Below are positions 27,899 to 36,117 of a DNA stretch of 64,000 nucleotides, in pieces. The notes beneath the pieces are model-generated. The model worked only from the letters and a program-made list of their open reading frames with translations, searched no databases and was not told the DNA's origin. Numbering within the stretch: position 1 is the stretch's first letter; the number at the start of each line of letters is the position of its first letter. The DNA lies in the NCBI RefSeq assembly GCF_000375485.1, contig NZ_AQXE01000003.1, positions 164,912-228,911 of the forward strand, given 5' to 3'. Source of the stretch: Desulfovibrio oxyclinae DSM 11498. Lineage in GTDB: Bacteria > Desulfobacterota > Desulfovibrionia > Desulfovibrionales > Desulfovibrionaceae. The position numbers and the translations under genes were made by a program.

Positions 27899-29350
27899 AT
27901 GGCAACTATTCTCGTGCTGGACGACGATCCGGATATCAGCACCATCATCACCCAGCTGGCCGAGGATGCAGGGCACGAGGCACACGCGGCCTCCACCATC
28001 GCCGAAGGGCTGGACACCCTCGGCCGCATCCCGACCGATCTGGTCTTTCTCGACGTGAGCCTGCCCGACGGCAGCGGCATAGACGCCCTTTCCAAAATCC
28101 GCGGCTTCCCCACCAGGCCGGACGTTATCATCATCACCGGCCTCGGCGACCCGGACGGCGCGGAGTTGGCGATCCAGAACGGCGCGTGGGACTACATTGA
28201 GAAGACCAGCACCCTCAAGCAGATCATGTTTTCCATGGACCGCGCCCTGCGCTTCCGCGAGAAAGCCCGCAAGCCTGCCATGGTGAGCATCAAGCGCGAC
28301 AGACTCATCGGCGACAGTCAGGCGCTGCAACCGGTGATAGAAAACATCTCCGTGGCGGCCGCCGGCGATGCTGGCGTGCTGATCACGGGGGAGACCGGTA
28401 CCGGCAAGGAAGTCATCGCGCGCACCATCCACGAAAACAGCCCCCGCTCCGAAGGCAGCTTCGTGGTGCTCGACTGCGCTTCGCTGCCGGCCAGCCTCGC
28501 GGAAGGCGAACTCTTCGGTCACGTCAAGGGCTCCTTCACCGGGGCCAACACCACCCGCACAGGTCTGGTTGGGCAGGCCGACGGTGGAACTCTCTTTCTG
28601 GATGAGGTGGGCGAACTGCCGCTGGCCGTGCAGGCCACCTTCCTGCGCGTGTTGCAGGAAAAGCGATTCCGTCCCGTGGGCAGCACCAAGGAGTTCGACA
28701 GCGACTTCCGGCTCATGGCAGCCACCAACCGCTCGCTGGAAGACATGTGCGAGCAGGGGCTTTTCCGCAGCGACCTGTACTACCGCATCAAGGCGTGCGC
28801 CATAGAGATGCCTCCGCTTCGCAAGCGGTTGGAGGATGTCCCGGCCATTTGCCGTTTCCACCTTGAACGGCTCTGCGAGAAGTATGAAAAGGACGTCCCT
28901 GAACTGTCCGAGGATTTTCTCAGCGTGCTCATGAACTACGACTGGCCCGGCAACATCCGCGAACTGGTCCAGACCATGGAACGCACCATCATGCGCGGCG
29001 GCGACGAACCCGTGCTCTACCCGGAGCACCTGCCCGTGGACATCCGGGCCAAGGCCATGCGCCGCACCGTAGGCAAGCACGATGAACCGCTCGATGAGAC
29101 CGCGACATTCGCCCCGGACGCGCCGACGCTTCCCGCAGCGGACCGGACGAACTTCCCTAACGACCTGCTCAACGGACCGCTTCCGGAGTTCAAGGATTAC
29201 CGGAAGGAATGCCTTGCCCGCATCGAGCGCCCCTACCTTGAACGACTTCTCGACGAGGCCGACGGCAACATCAAGGAGGCCTGCCGCCTCTCCGGCATCT
29301 CGCGCACCCGCCTCTACGCCATGCTCAAGGACCACGACATGTCCAGATAA
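27899..29350 (+). CDS. NtrC-family sigma-54-dependent response regulator
   Basis: 483 residues in the order receiver (LVLDDDPD, LVFLDVSLPDGSG), AAA+ domain (Walker A GETGTGKE, sigma-54 contact loop GSFTGAN with Ser for Ala, Walker [18 protein letters not shown]) and a Fis-type HTH (GNIKEACRLSGISRTRLYAM). It activates sigma-54 RNA polymerase. Its cognate kinase is the divergent gene. The AAA+ and HTH are linked by a variable acidic stretch. The nearby dctP upstream region has matching palindromes and a sigma-54-like element, making that operon the likely target. Confidence 0.93.
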   Translation: MATILVLDDDPDISTIITQLAEDAGHEAHAASTIAEGLDTLGRIPTDLVFLDVSLPDGSGIDALSKIRGFPTRPDVIIITGLGDPDGAELAIQNGAWDYIEKTSTLKQIMFSMDRALRFREKARKPAMVSIKRDRLIGDSQALQPVIENISVAAAGDAGVLITGETGTGKEVIARTIHENSPRSEGSFVVLDCASLPASLAEGELFGHVKGSFTGANTTRTGLVGQADGGTLFLDEVGELPLAVQATFLRVLQEKRFRPVGSTKEFDSDFRLMAATNRSLEDMCEQGLFRSDLYYRIKACAIEMPPLRKRLEDVPAICRFHLERLCEKYEKDVPELSEDFLSVLMNYDWPGNIRELVQTMERTIMRGGDEPVLYPEHLPVDIRAKAMRRTVGKHDEPLDETATFAPDAPTLPAADRTNFPNDLLNGPLPEFKDYRKECLARIERPYLERLLDEADGNIKEACRLSGISRTRLYAMLKDHDMSR

Positions 29351-29395
29351 CCGGCGGTCCCTTCCGACCGCCGGGACTATGCGTGTTCACCATGC

Positions 29396-29427
29396 GGGAC
29401 TGTCCCGATTTTTGGGACGACCGTCCC
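29396..29427. promoter_or_regulatory. Paired palindromes upstream of dctP, candidate enhancer (UAS)
   Basis: GGGAC-T-GTCCC (29396-29406) and GGGAC-GACC-GTCCC (29414-29427) are centred about 20 bp apart, close to two helical turns. The second has the same half-sites and 4-bp spacing as 27851-27864. They lie about 130-150 bp before the start predicted from the sigma-54-like element at 29527. Confidence 0.6.
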
Positions 29428-29494
29428 GCATCCTGAACACTTTCATGCCTGATCAGTTCTTTTTTCGAAACAACACCCAGAGCCTTTTTCGCAT

Positions 29495-29521
29495 ATCACA
29501 TTGAAAAGTGTGATTTTTTTT
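29495..29521 (+). terminator. Rho-independent terminator of the NtrC-type regulator gene
   Basis: An 8-bp stem ATCACATT/AGTGTGAT (one G-U) with GAAA loop and a run of eight T. It separates the regulator gene from the dctP unit and lies between the palindromes and the putative sigma-54 promoter. Confidence 0.75.
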
Positions 29522-29526
29522 ATTTG

Positions 29527-29542
29527 TGGCACATTTCGTGTT
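29527..29542 (+). promoter_or_regulatory. Sigma-54-like promoter of dctPQM
   Basis: TGGCACATTTCGTGTT has a perfect -24 TGGCAC and a weak -12 (GT in place of GC) at correct spacing. The predicted start near 29553 leaves a leader of about 95 nt before dctP. Confidence 0.45.
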
Positions 29543-29648
29543 TTCCAGAAAAGCAATTCCGGAAACTCTGAAGGCCGGAAAAGAGTGAGGAGGCCCCGGG
29601 CGACCGGGGAGTGTCATGAAAGAATTTTTCAATCATAAGAAGGACACC

Positions 29649-30662
29649 ATGAAACGTATTATCGCACTTCTTCTGTGTCTCTGCGCAGCGTTCGCGCTGA
29701 CCGCATGCAACGACGAGGGCGGAGAAAAGGCTTCCAACGAGCCCACCGTCATCAAGCTCGCCACCCAGCATCCCATCGAGCACATGGCTCACAAGGCCGC
29801 CGAGCGCGTCAAGGCTCGCATCGAGAAGGAAACCGAGGGTCGCGTACAGGTCAAGATTTACCCGGCCAACCAGCTGGGCGACGCTTCCCAGATTTACGAA
29901 GAAATCATCCGCGGCTCCATCGATGCCGGTCACATCACCGTGCCGGACCAGTTCGACTCCCGCCTCGGCGCAGGCTTCCTGCCCTACATCGCCCGCGACT
30001 ACGACCAGATCCGCGAAGTGTTCGCCAGCGACGCTTTCCTGCCGCAGGAAATGTCCAAGATGCATGACGATCTGGGCGTGAAATTCTTCTCCTACTTCGG
30101 TGAAGGCTTCATCGGCGTCGGCACTGTCGAGCCGCTGAAGAACGTCACCACCCCCGGCACCGAAAAAGGCATGATGATCCGCGTGCCCGGTCTGGACGTA
30201 TTCAAGTTCGGCGCAGAGGAACTCGGCTTCCGCACCTCTTCCCTGCCCTACGCCGACACCTACTCCGCCCTGCAGACCGGCGTGGTCAAGGGCTGGCTCG
30301 GCGGTCCCCCGAACCTGAACTACCTCGGCTTCCGCGACGTCATCAACCACTACTACCAGTACAACGTCAACTTCGAGTCCACCCAGTACGTCATGAACCA
30401 GGAAAAGTTCATGTCCATCCCCGAAGCCGACCGCAAGGTTGTCGAAGAGGCATTCGTGGACGAAGGCCAGCAGTCCTTCCTGATGGCCGAGAGCGAAGAC
30501 CAGATGTACCGCAAGAAGCTCGAAGAAGCCGGTGTTGAAGTGCACATGCTCACCACCCAGGAACTCGAAGAGTGCGCCTCCTACGTCCGCGACAAGGCTT
30601 GGAAGCGTCTTGAAAAGAACCTGACCCCCGAGCTCCTCGAAGGCATCAAGAACTCCTACTAG
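29649..30662 (+). CDS. dctP: TRAP transporter substrate-binding protein (DctP family)
   Basis: The ATG at 29649 (AAGAAGGA upstream) gives 337 residues. The signal peptide ends in a lipobox LTAC, so it is probably a lipoprotein, which is a less common form of DctP proteins. The family motifs IKLATQHPIEHMAHKAAERV, GRVQVKIYPANQLGD and MMIRVPG (the Arg that binds the substrate carboxylate) are present. The substrate is therefore a carboxylate or amino acid. It is first in the dctPQM-dehydratase unit, followed by a hairpin that would make it the most abundant product. Confidence 0.92.
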   Translation: MKRIIALLLCLCAAFALTACNDEGGEKASNEPTVIKLATQHPIEHMAHKAAERVKARIEKETEGRVQVKIYPANQLGDASQIYEEIIRGSIDAGHITVPDQFDSRLGAGFLPYIARDYDQIREVFASDAFLPQEMSKMHDDLGVKFFSYFGEGFIGVGTVEPLKNVTTPGTEKGMMIRVPGLDVFKFGAEELGFRTSSLPYADTYSALQTGVVKGWLGGPPNLNYLGFRDVINHYYQYNVNFESTQYVMNQEKFMSIPEADRKVVEEAFVDEGQQSFLMAESEDQMYRKKLEEAGVEVHMLTTQELEECASYVRDKAWKRLEKNLTPELLEGIKNSY

Positions 30663-30708
30663 CCAAGGGTTTGCGAGCGCGGCCGGCGCTCTGAACCAGC
30701 CAGACAGC

Positions 30709-30773
30709 GGCGGCGTGGCCGGACCATCCGACCAGATGGGAACTCACTCCCTCCGACCACGCCGCCCTTTTTC
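30709..30773 (+). terminator. Partial terminator between dctP and dctQ
   Basis: GGCGGCGTGG (30709-30718) pairs with CCACGCCGCC (30757-30766) across a long loop and is followed by CTTTTTCTC. It would reduce, not abolish, reading into dctQM. Confidence 0.5.
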
Positions 30774-30817
30774 TCAAGAAACACGGATTTCCCGAATCCA
30801 CGCAAGGAGTATTTTCC

Positions 30818-31348
30818 ATGCAACCCATTGAAAACGCACCGCGTATTCCGCTGTGGGGCGCTCTGGGCAAGTTTCAGAAGACCATGATGACGATCAGCAG
30901 CATCCTCATCGTCTGCATGATCTGCTACGCGGTCGTCGCCCGCTACGTCTTCGGTTCGGACTTCTACGGGTCCGAGGAACTCATCCAGATGCTGGCCTTC
31001 TGGCTCTACTTCATGGGTGCCGCACAGGGCAGCCGCGAGAAGAGCCAGATCTCGGCAGACATCCTGACCTGCTACATAACCAGCGAGAAGTGGTGTCGAA
31101 TCGCCCACCTCGTCAAAGATTTCCTGACCACCGGTATCTGCCTGCTGGTGACCGTCTGGGCCGTGGAGTTCGTGGCCTGGGGCTTCAAGATGATGCCCAT
31201 GTCCCCCGTCTTCCGACTGCCCATGCTCATTCCGCACAGCGCCATCGGCCTCGGTTTCGTGCTCATGTCGCTGTACCACACGGTCTACCTTGTTCAGGAT
31301 TCGGCCTCCTTCATCCGCGACGTCCGCGCAGGCCGTTACGCCCAGTAA
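30818..31348 (+). CDS. dctQ: TRAP transporter small permease (DctQ family)
   Basis: A 176-residue membrane protein with four hydrophobic segments (about residues 20-42, 58-74, 95-115 and 140-160) and the FGSDFYGSEELIQMLAFWLYF segment typical of DctQ (ARYVF then acidic loop). The ATG follows an AAGGAG site. It pairs with the large permease encoded 12 bp downstream. Confidence 0.9.
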   Translation: MQPIENAPRIPLWGALGKFQKTMMTISSILIVCMICYAVVARYVFGSDFYGSEELIQMLAFWLYFMGAAQGSREKSQISADILTCYITSEKWCRIAHLVKDFLTTGICLLVTVWAVEFVAWGFKMMPMSPVFRLPMLIPHSAIGLGFVLMSLYHTVYLVQDSASFIRDVRAGRYAQ

Positions 31349-31360
31349 GAGGAAAGACTC

Positions 31361-32662
31361 ATGAGCATTACCGTAGCAATAGCGATCCTTATTCTCGTGG
31401 TCACGCTGTTCATAGGCATCCCCATTCCGTTTGCCTTCTTCAGCTCGGCCGCATACCTTCTCTACACTGGCGGATACGATCCGGGCTTCCTGCTGCCCTA
31501 CGGCTTCGCCAAAATGAACTCCGTCGTCCTGCTGACCATTCCGCTGTTCATCATGGCGGGCGGCATAATGGACAAGGGCGGCATCGGCGACAAGCTGGTC
31601 GATGTCGTGGACACCATCGCCGGACGCATCCGCGGCGGCCTCGGGGTGGTCACCGTCGTGACCTGTGCCATCTTTGGCGCGGTCTCCGGCTCCTCCTCCG
31701 CCACCGTGTCCTGTATCGGTTCGATCATGATCCCCAAGCTCAAGCGCGCGGGCTACCCGGTGGGCCACGTGGCCGCCATCCTCGCCAACTCGGGCGTACT
31801 GGGCATCCTGATTCCGCCCTCCATGCTGATGATCCTGTACGCATGGATGGCCAACCAGTCCGTGCTGGCCTGTTTCCTCGCGGCATTCGTTCCCGGCATC
31901 ATCGTCACCGTGCTGATGAGCCTCGTGAACATCTACCTGCTGCGCAACAACAAGGAAATCGAGGTTGCCGAGCACCGCGACTTCGCCACCACCACCAAGC
32001 TCTTCGTCAGCAAGAGCGCCAAGGCTTCCCCGGCGCTGATGATGCCCGTCATCATCCTCGGCGGCATCTACGGCGGCGTCATGACGCCCACCGAAGCCGC
32101 TGCCGTGGCCGTGCTCTACGCCATCCCGGTGGCCATGTTCCTGTACAAGGGCCTGAAGCTGAAGAACCTCGCATCCACGCTGATCGAGTCCGCCACCACC
32201 ACCGGCGTCATCATGGCCATGATGTTCGCGGTCATGATCCTTTCCCGGCTCTACATCATGGAGAACCTGCCCGAGCAGATCATGGGCGTGCTGACCACCA
32301 TCTCCGAGAATGAAATGGTGATCCTGCTGATGATCAACGTGTTCCTGATCTTCATGGGCATGCTCATGGACGACGTCTCCGGCATCCTGCTCGGAACGCC
32401 CATCCTGCTGCCGCTAGTGACGCAGATCGGCGTTGACCCGGTCCATTTTGCGGCTATCATGGGTGTGAACCTCGGCATGGGTAACGTCACGCCTCCAACG
32501 GCACCGCTTCTCTATCTCTCGGGACGCATATCCGGAGCGCAGCTCACCGGAATGCTCCGGCCGACTCTCTACCTGCTCATCTTCGCCTGGCTGCCGACCC
32601 TGCTGATCACGACCTACGTGCCCGAAGTGTCCCTCGGACTGGTCAACCTGCTCATGAAATAG
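31361..32662 (+). CDS. dctM: TRAP transporter large permease (DctM family)
   Basis: A 433-residue membrane protein with about twelve helices. Signature segments are FIMAGGIMDKGGIGDKLVD, AIFGAVSGSSSATVSCIGS, LIPPSMLMILYAW and TPTEAAAVAVLYA, all standard for DctM. Transport is driven by the Na+ gradient in characterised TRAP systems. Confidence 0.94.
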   Translation: MSITVAIAILILVVTLFIGIPIPFAFFSSAAYLLYTGGYDPGFLLPYGFAKMNSVVLLTIPLFIMAGGIMDKGGIGDKLVDVVDTIAGRIRGGLGVVTVVTCAIFGAVSGSSSATVSCIGSIMIPKLKRAGYPVGHVAAILANSGVLGILIPPSMLMILYAWMANQSVLACFLAAFVPGIIVTVLMSLVNIYLLRNNKEIEVAEHRDFATTTKLFVSKSAKASPALMMPVIILGGIYGGVMTPTEAAAVAVLYAIPVAMFLYKGLKLKNLASTLIESATTTGVIMAMMFAVMILSRLYIMENLPEQIMGVLTTISENEMVILLMINVFLIFMGMLMDDVSGILLGTPILLPLVTQIGVDPVHFAAIMGVNLGMGNVTPPTAPLLYLSGRISGAQLTGMLRPTLYLLIFAWLPTLLITTYVPEVSLGLVNLLMK

Positions 32663-32671
32663 GGGTATACA

Positions 32672-33898
32672 ATGGAAAGCATCAGGGAACTCTACAGAAT
32701 CGGCGTCGGCCCGTCCTCGTCCCACACCATGGGACCGAAAAAGGCGGCCGAGACCTTCCTGGAACGCAACCCGGAGGCCGCGTCCTTCCGCGTGACCCTC
32801 TACGGCTCGCTGGCCGCCACCGGCAAGGGGCACCTGACTGACTGGGCCGTGCTTCAGGTGCTTGGCAACGAACGCACCGAGGTCATCTGGAAGCCCGAAG
32901 TCGAACTGCCCGAGCATCCGAACGGGCTGGAATTCGAGGCCCTCGACGGCGAAGGCGCCGTCACCGCATCGTGGCAGGCCTACTCCGTGGGTGGCGGGGC
33001 CGTTCGCGGCGCGGGCGACGACGAAGAGCCGCCGGTTCAGGTCTACGACCTGCCCGACCTGACCTCCATCATGGAAATGTGCGAGGAAAAGGGCCTCACC
33101 TACTGGGAATACGTGGAACAGTGCGAAGGTCCCGAAATATGGGAGTTCCTGCGGGAAGTTTGGCAGGTCATGCAGGATGCCGTGCGCCGGGGACTGGACA
33201 CGCAGGGCGTGCTTCCGGGCAGCATCGGCCTCAAGCGGCAGGCATGGAGCTACTACAAGAAGGCCAAGCTCTCCGGCCCCGACATCCAGCAGACCGGCAA
33301 GGTCACCGCCTACGCGCTGGCCGTCTCCGAAGAGAACGCGGGCGGCGGAACCATCGTCACCGCCCCCACCTGCGGTGCGGCGGGCATCGTCCCGGCGGTG
33401 CTGTACTACCTGCGCGAATCGCAGGAGCCCACGGAGAACGAGATTCTCCACGCCCTCGCCACGGCGGGACTCATCGGCACCATCATCAAGCAGAACGGCT
33501 CCATCTCCGGAGCCGAGGTGGGGTGCCAGGGCGAGGTAGGCTCCGCGTGCGCCATGGCGTCGGCCGCCGCCACGCAGATCATGGGCGGTTCGGTGCGGCA
33601 GATCGAGTATGCGGCGGAGATGGGCCTTGAGCATCATCTCGGCCTGACCTGCGACCCGGTGGACGGCCTGGTCCAGATCCCCTGCATCGAACGCAATGCC
33701 TGCGCCTCGTCCCGCGCCTTGAGCCGCGCGCAAATGGCCTACCTTTCGGACGGACGCCACCGCATTCCCTTTGACGAGGTGGTGCAGGTCATGAAGCAGA
33801 CGGGCCATGATCTGCCAAGCCTGTACCGGGAAACCTCCACGGGAGGACTCGCCAAGGTCTACGGCGACCGCATGAAAAACATTCAGGGTGGTTGCTGA
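32672..33898 (+). CDS. sdaA: L-serine ammonia-lyase, iron-sulfur type
   Basis: A 408-residue single-chain Fe-S serine dehydratase. The N-terminal beta-domain motif IGVGPSSSHTMGPKKAA and the alpha-domain signatures APTCGAAGIVPAVLYYL, AEVGCQGEVGSACAMA and LTCDPVDGLVQIPCIERN supply the Cys residues of the [4Fe-4S] cluster. It deaminates L-serine to pyruvate and ammonia. It begins 9 bp after dctM, so the TRAP system may import serine or a related amino acid. The enzyme is oxygen-labile in characterised relatives. Confidence 0.88.
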   Translation: MESIRELYRIGVGPSSSHTMGPKKAAETFLERNPEAASFRVTLYGSLAATGKGHLTDWAVLQVLGNERTEVIWKPEVELPEHPNGLEFEALDGEGAVTASWQAYSVGGGAVRGAGDDEEPPVQVYDLPDLTSIMEMCEEKGLTYWEYVEQCEGPEIWEFLREVWQVMQDAVRRGLDTQGVLPGSIGLKRQAWSYYKKAKLSGPDIQQTGKVTAYALAVSEENAGGGTIVTAPTCGAAGIVPAVLYYLRESQEPTENEILHALATAGLIGTIIKQNGSISGAEVGCQGEVGSACAMASAAATQIMGGSVRQIEYAAEMGLEHHLGLTCDPVDGLVQIPCIERNACASSRALSRAQMAYLSDGRHRIPFDEVVQVMKQTGHDLPSLYRETSTGGLAKVYGDRMKNIQGGC

Positions 33899-33919
33899 CC
33901 ACCCTCCACCCATGTCCCG

Positions 33920-33953
33920 GACGGGGCTTCGTTTCGGCGGAGCCCCGTCATTG
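33920..33953 (+). terminator. Hairpin between the two dehydratase genes
   Basis: A perfect 9-bp stem GACGGGGCT/AGCCCCGTC with a 12-nt loop, followed by ATTG only. It is a weak terminator or attenuator. Confidence 0.4.
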
Positions 33954-33987
33954 TATCAGCCACGGATTTCACGCAAGGAACACCACC

Positions 33988-35568
33988 ATGTCCGACACCG
34001 CACGCCCTGCCAGCATCTTCAACGACGTTCTCGGCCCCGTCATGACCGGCCCTTCCAGCTCCCACACCGCAGGCCCCACCCGCATCGGCAAGGCCGTGCG
34101 CAAACTCGTGGGGGAAGACATCCTGCGCGCCACCATCGCTTTCAAGGAAGACGGGGCCTACCCCGCCACCTACAAGGGTCAGCGCACCGACATGGGATTC
34201 GTCGGCGGCCTGCTGGGGTTCGGTCCCGAACATGAACAACTCATCGACGCCCTGAACATCGCACCGGAACGCGGGCGAAACTACCGCTTCACCTCAGAGC
34301 CGCTGGATCATCCGCATCCCAACGCCGCGCGCATCACCGCCACCGGCGTCAGCGGCCGCACACAGACCTTTCTGACCGTCTCAACAGGCGGCGGCATGTT
34401 CGAGATATGCGAGATCGACGGCCACCCCGTCTCCATCCGCGGCGACTTTTATGAAATGACCGCGCAGTGTCCGGACCCGTCGCGGCAGGAAGAGCTTCAG
34501 GCAGAGGCGGCAGCCATCGGTGCTCGCCTTACCGCCACAGACGGCCCCGACGGCCTTTTCATACACCTCTCGTCCGAAGCACCGTTTTCCCCCTCCCTGC
34601 TCAAGCTCGCTGGAGCCATGGACACCGAAGGGGAGTGCCGCGTTTCCCTCATGGATCGCATCCTGCCGGTCGGCGGTCGCTTTCAATACGACATGCCCTT
34701 CATGGACGCCGCCGGAGCGCAGAAAGTCGCCCGTTCGGAAGGGCTGGACGCGGCGGAGCTGGCGATCCGTTACGAAACGGCGGCCAGCGGTGCAAGTCGA
34801 GACGAAATCATGGAACGCATGAAGGAAATCATCCGATTCATGCGCGCTTCCGCGGAAACAGGACTGCGCGGCGGCCTGCCCAAAACCGGCTACATGGATC
34901 CGGTTGCGGCAGACATGGCCGTGAACGCACAGCAAACGAGGCTTGCCGATCTGGGTGTCATGAACCGTGGTATGCTCATCGCCACCGCGGTCATGGAATG
35001 CAACAGCGCGGGCGGCATCGTGGTGGCCGCCCCCACCGCAGGCTCCTGCGGAACGCTGCCAGCAGCGGTGCTCTCCGTAGCCGAATCCATGGGGCTGTCC
35101 GCGGATAAGCAGGCAGAAGCCATGCTCGCAGCCGGACTGGTCGGAGTATTCATCGCGCATCAGGCCACCTTTGCGGCCGAGACCTGCGCCTGTCAGGCCG
35201 AGATCGGCTCATCGACCGCCATGGCAGCCGCTGCGGTTTCCCAGTTGCTTGGCGGCAGCACTGAGCAGTCCTTCGCCGCAGCCGGTCTGGCCCTGCAGAA
35301 CGTCATGGGGCTGATTTGCGATCCCATCGGCGGGCTGGTGGAACTGCCCTGCGTCAACCGCAACTCCATGGCCGCCTCCAACGCGGTGGTCTCCGCCAAC
35401 ATGGTCCTTTGCGGATTCGACCCGGTCATCCCGCTGGATGAGGTCATCATCGCCATGCGAGAGACCGGAAAACTGCTTCCCTCCGAACTGCGCTGCACCA
35501 CACGCGGCGGTCTGTGCATCACGCCCACAAGCCTCGCCATTCAGGACAAACTGAATCGGCCGGCTTGA
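33988..35568 (+). CDS. Second serine dehydratase-family Fe-S enzyme
   Basis: The ATG at 33988 with AAGGAA gives 526 residues. It is a distinct paralogue: FNDVLGPVMTGPSSSHTAGP at the N-terminus, about 120 extra residues between the two halves, and APTAGSCGTLPAA, CACQAEIGSS and LICDPIGGLVELPCVNRN in the alpha half. The first Cys motif reads A-G-S-C-G instead of T-C-G-A-A-G. The substrate could be serine, threonine or another beta-substituted amino acid; having two non-identical enzymes in one operon argues for different substrates (inference). Confidence 0.82.
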   Translation: MSDTARPASIFNDVLGPVMTGPSSSHTAGPTRIGKAVRKLVGEDILRATIAFKEDGAYPATYKGQRTDMGFVGGLLGFGPEHEQLIDALNIAPERGRNYRFTSEPLDHPHPNAARITATGVSGRTQTFLTVSTGGGMFEICEIDGHPVSIRGDFYEMTAQCPDPSRQEELQAEAAAIGARLTATDGPDGLFIHLSSEAPFSPSLLKLAGAMDTEGECRVSLMDRILPVGGRFQYDMPFMDAAGAQKVARSEGLDAAELAIRYETAASGASRDEIMERMKEIIRFMRASAETGLRGGLPKTGYMDPVAADMAVNAQQTRLADLGVMNRGMLIATAVMECNSAGGIVVAAPTAGSCGTLPAAVLSVAESMGLSADKQAEAMLAAGLVGVFIAHQATFAAETCACQAEIGSSTAMAAAAVSQLLGGSTEQSFAAAGLALQNVMGLICDPIGGLVELPCVNRNSMAASNAVVSANMVLCGFDPVIPLDEVIIAMRETGKLLPSELRCTTRGGLCITPTSLAIQDKLNRPA

Positions 35569-35585
35569 GCACCGGACCATTTCAG

Positions 35586-35630
35586 AAGCCCCCGCGAGTG
35601 TTTCCATACTCCCACGGGGGCTTATCCTGC
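35586..35630 (+). terminator. Terminator-like hairpin after the dehydratase operon
   Basis: AAGCCCCCG (35586-35594) pairs with CGGGGGCTT (35615-35623) with further partial pairing in the loop; the following sequence is not T-rich. The stretch 35631-35768 behind it contains no convincing gene. Confidence 0.5.
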
Positions 35631-35768
35631 TGCGGTTTTACCCCAAATTTTATTGCCCGAGATTACGACTACCTAAGCTGAAACATGCCATGAAGTTTCC
35701 GCAAGAATGAAGTCAACCCCTTGCTTCCGATTAGGGCTTGGGCTAGGTTCTTGCGCGTTCACGATGTC

Positions 35769-35927
35769 CTTCAGGTGGCCTACCGGCCACAACAGGGAAT
35801 CCGGTGAAAATCCGGGGCGGTCCCGCCGCTGTAATCCCCTACCGAAAGGGAAAGGAAAGGTCCACGAGCCACTGCCGAAAGGCGGGAAGGCGGGCCGGAC
35901 GGGGAAAGCCAGAAAACCTGCCTGAAG
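35769..35927 (+). ncRNA. Cobalamin riboswitch (adenosylcobalamin type) upstream of nrdD
   Basis: The core elements are all present: P1 arms CTTCAGG (35769-35775) and CCTGAAG (35921-35927), ACAGGGAATCCGGTG with the following CCGGGGCGGTCCCGCC-type stem and CTGTAAT, GCCACTG, and a B12 box AAGCCAGAAAACCTGCC at 35906-35922. It lies 190 nt before the nrdD start on the same strand. The expected action is repression of nrdD when cobalamin is plentiful. Confidence 0.95.
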
Positions 35928-36052
35928 CGTATCCAGCCCGGAGCGAAGCGCGGACTTTGCCAAGGGTCATGATTGGTTCACATAACAAAAACAGTTGCCG
36001 TGCCGTGTCGGTTCAGCCGTCCGCGCCGAAAGGGCAACCCTGCAAAACAGTC

Positions 36053-36085
36053 AAACGCCGTCCAACGTGGTCCGGCGTTTTCAGC
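36053..36085 (+). promoter_or_regulatory. Candidate expression-platform terminator of the cobalamin riboswitch
   Basis: AAACGCCG (36053-36060) pairs with CGGCGTTT (36073-36080), with CCA/TGG pairing in the loop and TTCAGCTTT behind. It is the best intrinsic-terminator-like structure between the aptamer and the nrdD ATG. Confidence 0.5.
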
Positions 36086-36117
36086 TTTCCGCGAAGCGCT
36101 GTTTTCAAGAGAGACAC

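Noticed and set aside
27875..29335. 486-codon open frame antisense to the NtrC-type regulator
   Set aside because: The plus strand encodes all expected AAA+ and HTH motifs; the antisense translation has no family features.
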